Source: Pontederia crassipes
Lineage: Eukaryota; Streptophyta; Magnoliopsida; Commelinales; Pontederiaceae
Direction of reading: 5' to 3'
DNA length: 64,000 bases
Assembly (NCBI GenBank): GCA_030549335.1
Contig: JAUKPH010000018.1
Span: 7,564,001 to 7,628,000, forward strand
Each line of letters begins with the position of its first letter. The stretch's first letter is position 1. Positions 58,410 to 64,000 of the stretch are shown piece after piece. The position numbers were made by a program, and so were the translations under genes. The notes under the pieces were generated by a model that saw only the letters and a list, made by a program, of their open reading frames with translations, was not told the DNA's origin and searched no databases.

Positions 58410-60496
58410 ATGGATAAAAATGGCTACGACCCCAAGGCTCCATTGCTGCCAGTTAGCAGCCCTCCACCGCCGCTGCCGAGCACCAACCTCCGGCGCCGGA
58501 TGAAGCATGTGCTCAGCGCCAACTTCCTCGCGACACTCTTAGGCCCCTTCGTCTGCATGTCCGTGTGCCTCTTCGTCGACCTCGACGGCCGGAGCTCGAG
58601 CAGGAACATGCTCGCCGTGCTCTCGTGGGTCTTCATATGGTGGCTCACCGAGGCGGTGCCCATGCCCATCACCTCCCTGTCGCCGCTCTTCCTCTTCCCC
58701 CTATTTGGGATCGCGTCGTCGGAGGTGGTCGCCAAGTCTTACATGAACGACGTCATCGCCCTCATGCTCGGCAGCCTCATACTCGCGTTGGCCGTCGAGC
58801 ACTACAACGTCCACAGGCGGCTCGCCATAAATGTGAGTCTGAGTTCACCTTCTATGTAATCTTTTCTTTCACATTGCTTGGATCTAATCACGGCGTCGAA
58901 AGCTATTCGTAATTAATTTATCAAAGCATTTGACGTGTTACAGGTGACCTTGCTGTTCTGCGGAGACCCTTTGAACCCTCCTCTGCTGCTGCTTGGCATC
59001 TGCGCCACGACGGCATTCCTTAGCATGTGGATGCAGAACACGGCGGCGGCAGTGATGATGATGCCGGTGGCCACCGGCATACTGCAGTGGCTCCCAGAGG
59101 ACGGCGCCGGGCTGAACCGGGACGTCGACCGGTTCCGCAGGGCGGTGATCCTGGGTGTCATATACGCCGCGGCCATCGGGGGCATGTGCACGTTGACGGG
59201 CACAGGCGTCAACCTCATACTGGCGGGGATGTGGTCGAGCTCGTTCCCGGGGGAGACGCCCATCAGCTTCAGCACCTGGTTCATGTTCGGCTTCCCCATG
59301 GCCCTTCTCATATTTCTGGCCCTGTGGGCTCTGCTCTGCCTCCTCTACCTCTCCAAAGGCTCCGGCGCCGTCCTCTCCGCCTATCTGGACAAAAGCAGCC
59401 TCAAGAGGGAGAAGGAGCTTCTAGGTGAGCTTCTCCAGTTCGTCTTATAATGGCCATGGCTTATTTTGTATCATGTAACAACATACTGATCATGGTGAAG
59501 TGTTCCACTTTCCTTGCAGGTCCGATGGATTTTGCTGAAAAGATGATCTTAACTGTGTTCGCAGTAAGTACGACGCGTTCTTACAGATTCCTAAGTTATC
59601 TACGAATATTCATTTGAAGCTTTTTAATCTGAATCGCTTTGCTGCTCGGCATGTATACGTGCAGGTCATGGTGGCTCTGTGGATGACGAGGAATATAACG
59701 GACGACGTCCCTGGATGGGGATCTCTCTTCCATGGCCGAGTGGGCGACGGAACGGTCACGGTAAGTGCATCAGTGCATGCATGGCGGACATGGATCCGGT
59801 CGTCGACGTGCATCTCTGGAAACAGATGACTGATCGCTCTGATAACTCGTGCAGATCATGATGGCGACGATACTGTTCATCATCCCGAATAAGAAGCAGG
59901 AGGGGGAGAAGCTGATGGACTGGAATAAGTGCAAGAAGATCCCGTGGAGCGTGATCCTGCTACTGGGCGCGGGGTTCGCGATCGCCGACGGCGTCCGGTC
60001 GAGCGGGCTGGCGGACGTGCTGTCGCGGAGCCTGGGCTTCCTGGGGGCGACGCCGCCGCTGGTGGTGACGCCGCTGGTGTGCCTGGTCAGCGGCAGCATC
60101 ACGGAGTTCGCGTCCAACAACGCCACGGCCACGCTCGTGATCCCGCTCCTCATCCAGCTCGCCAAGTCCATGAGCATCCACCCGCTGCTCCTCATGGTCC
60201 CCGGGGCGGTCGGGGCGCAGTTCGCGTTCCTGCTGCCCACCGGCACGCCCTCCAACATCGTCGGGTTCTCGACCGGGCACATCGACATCAAGGACATGCT
60301 CAAGGTTGGATTCCCCCTGAAGGTGGCCGGAGTTGCCGCTCTGACGCTTTTGATGCCTACTTTAGGTACAGCAAATCTTAAAAGAACCTTTGCTGTCTTG
60401 TCTCTTTCTTTGTTTAGGACAATCTTAAGATTAATCTTACATTTCTTTGTGATCTTTTGCGCAGGAGCGTTCGTTTTCAAGACGGGCAAAGCATGA
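58410..60496 (+). CDS. TDT: Tonoplast dicarboxylate transporter (SLC13/DASS family)
   Basis: Six exons (58410-58832, 58944-59424, 59520-59563, 59665-59760, 59855-60365, 60465-60496) with GT-AG borders and compatible phases give 528 residues, close to the ~540 of plant TDT. The protein is highly hydrophobic with about a dozen membrane spans. Family signatures are [10 protein letters not shown] (residues 168-177), G-T-G-V-N-L-I near 227-233, and [11 protein letters not shown] (431-441) with P-T-G-T-P-S-N (476-482). The two N-T/S-N hairpins bind substrate in this family. Plant TDT moves malate and related dicarboxylates into and out of the vacuole, affecting cell pH and malate storage. Exons are very GC-rich, introns short. 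All motifs look intact, so this is probably functional. Confidence 0.93.
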
Positions 60497-61040
60497 GAGA
60501 AAGACGAATTTGTTGTTAAATTCTTTTAGATCCACGTTGTAAATATTACGATGTTATCAACCTTGATCCCTCGTATACAGCATCATTTTTGTCATAGGAA
60601 ATCATTCTTCTTTCCTACTTTAAGGAGTGTACTACAATTCTCTCTCAACAAGGAAATAACTTAAGATTCCACCTTGCATCATCTCTTTGTGGAAGGCTCA
60701 AACACTTGAACTACCCACTAGTTAATTATTTCACGTGATCTTATCCATGTGACATTCTACAAGAGTCACTGCTAAAGTTTACTACATTATTGGGAAGTGA
60801 TATATATGAACAACATGAGGTTGTACAATACATTACAAATGTATATGTGTACACTTGGTAAAATCATGTGCAGGAATTTTCTATGCAATGTTGTAAACAG
60901 TTGGGTGCCATCCATATGCAACATCTTCAGAAAATATAGTGGAGAAAAGGTAGCAAAAATCAAAGCAACATCTGTCTTAATCTGAAGAATTGGATGAATC
61001 TGCATTCGAGGAATCTTGTCGCTTTTAAGTGATGGATTTT
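60497..61040. other. Intergenic region between convergent genes
   Basis: About 540 bp hold the 3' untranslated regions of TDT (plus) and ThrRS (minus). No clear terminator or other gene is visible. Transcripts reading past their ends would overlap here. Confidence 0.6.
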
Positions 61041-63758
61041 TTACAATGATGTTCTGCTCTGAACAGCGAATTGTATTCTGGTGATGAATTCATCAAAAGC
61101 CATGGTTCCAAGCTCACCGCCAAACCGTGACCTAACAGTAACAGTACCTGTCTCGACTTCTTTGGGCCCAACGACTGCCATCAATGGTATCTTCTGCTTC
61201 TCAGCATTTCTTATGAGCTTTGGCAGACGCTCACCATGGCAAAGCTCTGCTCGAATGCCAGCAGACTTCATCTTTGATACCACCTCATTACAGTATTTGA
61301 TCTGACACCAGCATGGAAATTAAAATTATAGAACTTGAGATGGCCTACTAATTAGGTTCCCTTTATACAGAATAATGCATGCCATCAAAATTGACTTGAT
61401 ACGCCAGAACAATAAAGAAAACTACTTTACCTTTTTTTTTTTTTTTTGAGAAGAAAAAGGATGACCCCACCTTACATAAGATATATACAAAGAGGAGCAA
61501 ACCAGTTAATGATTTCAGCTGTACATTTGCAGTTAAATTGAGGCTTCAAGATATTGATAATGTCATTTTCAAATAAAGACAAGAAAAGATGACAGATCTC
61601 AAATCCAAATTTATGCACTAAAGCAAGAGGTAAACATCAAATTGCAAGGGAAACAAAGAGTGGAGATAACACTAAAATCAAGAATTTAAACACCAAAATT
61701 TTCACATGATGATAACAAAAATATTCAAACTGAATCACTGTCACAAATTGTAACGAACGTGAACATGATAGCTCACCTCAGAATCAGTCACCGGCAAGAG
61801 ACGAACTTGGACTGGGGATATCCAAAGTGGAAAATCACCTGCATAATGTTCTATGAGAACACCGAAAAACCTTTCTAAAGATCCAAGAATAGCTCTGTGA
61901 ATCATGATAGGACGTCGCTTATCAGCATTTGAGTCCACATAAGAAATGTCAAACCTCTCAGGCAAATTGAAATCAACCTGAAATAAAACCACATAAGCAT
62001 TTGATATGTCAAATCCTGTGTACATTCAATAACTCAATTTGCAAATATGTGATATGATAAAGTTCTTGAGTTTCCACAAATTATATAATAGATGCTTCAT
62101 GCTTGCCTGCACAGTTGAACACTGCCATTTCCTTCCAAGAGCGTCTTCTATTTTTAGATCAATTTTGGGTCCATAGAATGCACCTCCACCTTCATCAATC
62201 TGGTATTCCCAACCTTTGTCATCTAAAGCATCTTTCAGGGCAGCAGTTGCCTTTTCCCATATACCATCACTACCTACAGATTTCTCTGGTCTGGTTGAAA
62301 GATTGACTTCATATTTCTCAAAACCAAATTGATTTAATATCTCCTCTGTTAGATCAAGAACACCTCTGATTTCCCCCTTGATTTGGTCTTCCAAACAGAA
62401 TATGTGAGCATCATCATGCATCAAGCAAGCAGCTCTCATGAAACATTTTGTGCATTATGACAAATGCTACCCTAGTGTGCTAGAATGACACATATCTGGA
62501 ACCTTCCGAAGATAGCTATAATGGAGTCTCAATGCTCAAATAATGTCAACAATGGACTAGTGAAGAAAGACGAAAACATCATATGTTTGCAATCAGCATG
62601 ATAGCAGAAGTGCCAAAAATCGACAAATGATTGAGTGACATTCTTTTTTGCCAACATAGTGGATGATGGCATATCCAAGTCTCAAAATGGTAGTAGAAAG
62701 ACCAATGGCTTGAACAAATGCTCCTTCCATCAGAAAATATGATACAAAAGACAACAAGGGCGAAATTCCATGAAATTCCATAAGAATTATTTTGGTGCAT
62801 CATGTCAAGTACTTTTAGGTTATCAGATAACTTAGCATGCCACCTCTTGGTGAAATATGAATCATCATAGAGAAATATCTAAACTTTTCTCTCTGGATAA
62901 TCATGTATTAAATTTCAGTACGAAATTGAATTTCAACTTCAATTGCATTTTCTATTGTCAAGTTCGTTAACTGAAGATGGTCCATAGTCAATATCAAATA
63001 TGGAAGACCTAAATACCAATGATGACCACTACACATACAATGTGTCATATCATGTTTGTATGAAATCCTTCTTTTGCACATATAATGTCTACAACCTTCA
63101 CAAAGCCACATCATTGAACGCTGTATTGTTGGTTGGAAGGACTACAACAACAACAACAACAACAAAACCTTATCCCACTAGGTGGGGTCGGCTACATGGA
63201 TCATACGACGCCGTTGATCCTTGAAAATGATACCTCATGAAAATGAAAATGTGTCAAAAGGGAATGGAAATAAAACCTATACGAGGATTGCAAACATTAA
63301 ACCTATACGTGCATCACTCGCTTAAAGTTCTGACAAGTGAACCTCAAAACTCATAAAAGTGAAGATGCAGGTAAAAGAACCTGGGTAAAACCTCTCACGC
63401 GGAAAAGTCCATGCAAGCTACCAGATAGTTCATATCTGTACACAGTTCCCAATTCTGCAACTCTAATAGGAAGATCCCTGTAAGATTGTAGCTTTCTCTT
63501 GTACACCAAAATATGATAGGGGCAATTCATAGGGCGAAGTTGATAGAGCTCATCCTCCACATCCATCTGATCATACATATTCTCTTTGTAGAAGTCCAAG
63601 TGGCCACTAGTTTTCCAGAGATCACCCTTTGCCACATGGGGAGTGTAGAGCAATTCATAACCATGTTGCAAATGAATTTTCTTCCAGGAATCTTCAATAA
63701 GATGCCTAATTATAGCACCTTTTGGATGCCAAAACACCAGTCCTCCACCTGCTTCTTC
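61041..63758 (-). CDS. EMB2761: Organellar-type threonyl-tRNA synthetase, C-terminal exons
   Basis: Exons on the minus strand at 63758-63381, 62415-62107, 61977-61777 and 61301-61041 join into 382 residues; the N-terminus lies right of the window. It charges tRNA-Thr. Motif 2 is F-R-V-R-G-F in exon one; motif 3 lies in [15 protein letters not shown]. The zinc ligands are the Cys of M-N-C-P, the His of D-D-A-H-I-F-C and the His of M-I-H-R-A. The last exon is the anticodon-binding domain ([12 protein letters not shown]). Sequence is of the bacterial type expected for the plastid/mitochondrial enzyme rather than the cytosolic one. Intron two starts with GC (CAG|GCAAGC). The acceptor before exon two reads GCAT instead of CAG. 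Confidence 0.88.
63144..63214 (-). repeat. Au-SINE-like 3' end in a ThrRS intron
   Basis: (ACA)n, then CCTTATCCCACTAGGTGGGG, TCGGCTACATGGATC and ATACGACGCCGTT, nearly identical to 2566-2640. It lies in the 965-bp intron between 63381 and 62415, in the same orientation as the gene. Confidence 0.55.
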
Positions 63759-64000
63759 CTGAAAATAGGCCAAAAAGAATAAAGGATTACTCTCACAAGT
63801 TAGGATGCTGAAACAGCATATTTAACCTGTACATTTTGCTGATTCCAAAATTCTGTTATTTCCTGATGGAAATTGTCTAAGTTTATGAGCGCCAATAGGT
63901 AAAGAAACAAAGAAGATGCCCAAGTCACATTCATGTTAGAGAAAAGACAGATAGTGGATTCAAGTCATTCAACGAGCCTTCAACGGAGAGCTATTTAATA
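63759..64000 (-). other. ThrRS intron, right edge
   Basis: Begins upstream of a clean acceptor (CTATTTTCAG before 63758) on the minus strand. No further exon is recognisable before the window ends. Confidence 0.6.

Noticed and set aside
59027-59428. Long alternative plus frames over transporter exons (also 59929-60381)
   Set aside because: Their sequence is rich in Arg, Gly and His from a shifted GC-rich frame, and the true frame has all family motifs.
59770-60489. 239-codon open frame on the minus strand
   Set aside because: It is antisense to the last large exon of the transporter. High GC in the third codon position creates such shadow frames.

Overview
The window is nuclear DNA from a flowering plant. 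It has spliced genes with GT-AG introns, nested LTR retrotransposons with tRNA-iMet-type primer sites, a plastid-derived insert, and a CACTA-type end. The transporter gene near 58.4-60.5 kb has strongly GC-rich exons in an AT-rich background, which suggests a monocot, although the species cannot be named from the sequence. Only about 5 kb at the right end is clearly active gene space. The rest is a layered graveyard of transposable elements with a few gene fragments.

Left part (1-20 kb). A minus-strand Ty1/copia element enters from the left edge (zinc knuckle, gag, primer site, LTR to 2149). Next come three exons of a conserved gene of unknown function (3503-4317), a TSD-flanked solo-LTR candidate (6512-9049) holding a tiny TRIM element, and a CACTA-like element (from 9894) carrying an antisense fragment of a pepsin-like aspartic protease gene. 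A 3' remnant of a Ty3/gypsy Tat/Athila-type element and diverged LTR-derived sequence follow.

Middle part (21-42.7 kb). An old minus-strand Ty3/gypsy LTR (21892-35203, with decayed gag beside it) is split by a plus-strand Ty1/copia element (23551-34519). That element is itself split by two solo LTRs, one in gag (24452-27739, perfect 5-bp duplication) and one in integrase (29040-31856). Further right lie a 194-bp hairpin repeat, another copy of the old LTR, a short plastid insert (41241-41500), an unidentified broken coding fragment, and a truncated copia LTR.

Right part (42.7-64 kb). A 15-kb minus-strand Tekay-like Ty3/gypsy chromovirus (42689-57756) is complete in outline: two LTRs, primer site, gag, protease, RT, RNase H, integrase and chromodomain. 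It is inactivated by stops, a 100-bp tandem duplication, a solo LTR inside pol, and a 1.4-kb fold-back element inside its 5' LTR. It is followed by two convergent genes: a plus-strand tonoplast dicarboxylate transporter (TDT/SLC13 family, six exons, 528 residues) and the minus-strand 3' half of an organellar-type threonyl-tRNA synthetase.

The strongest points for a second look are the captured protease fragment in the CACTA-like element, the fold-back element, arrays of the palindrome GGTCGACC in LTRs of two unrelated retrotransposon superfamilies, and an apparent non-AG splice acceptor in the ThrRS gene exactly before a zinc-ligand histidine. I did not find an obviously new enzymatic system.
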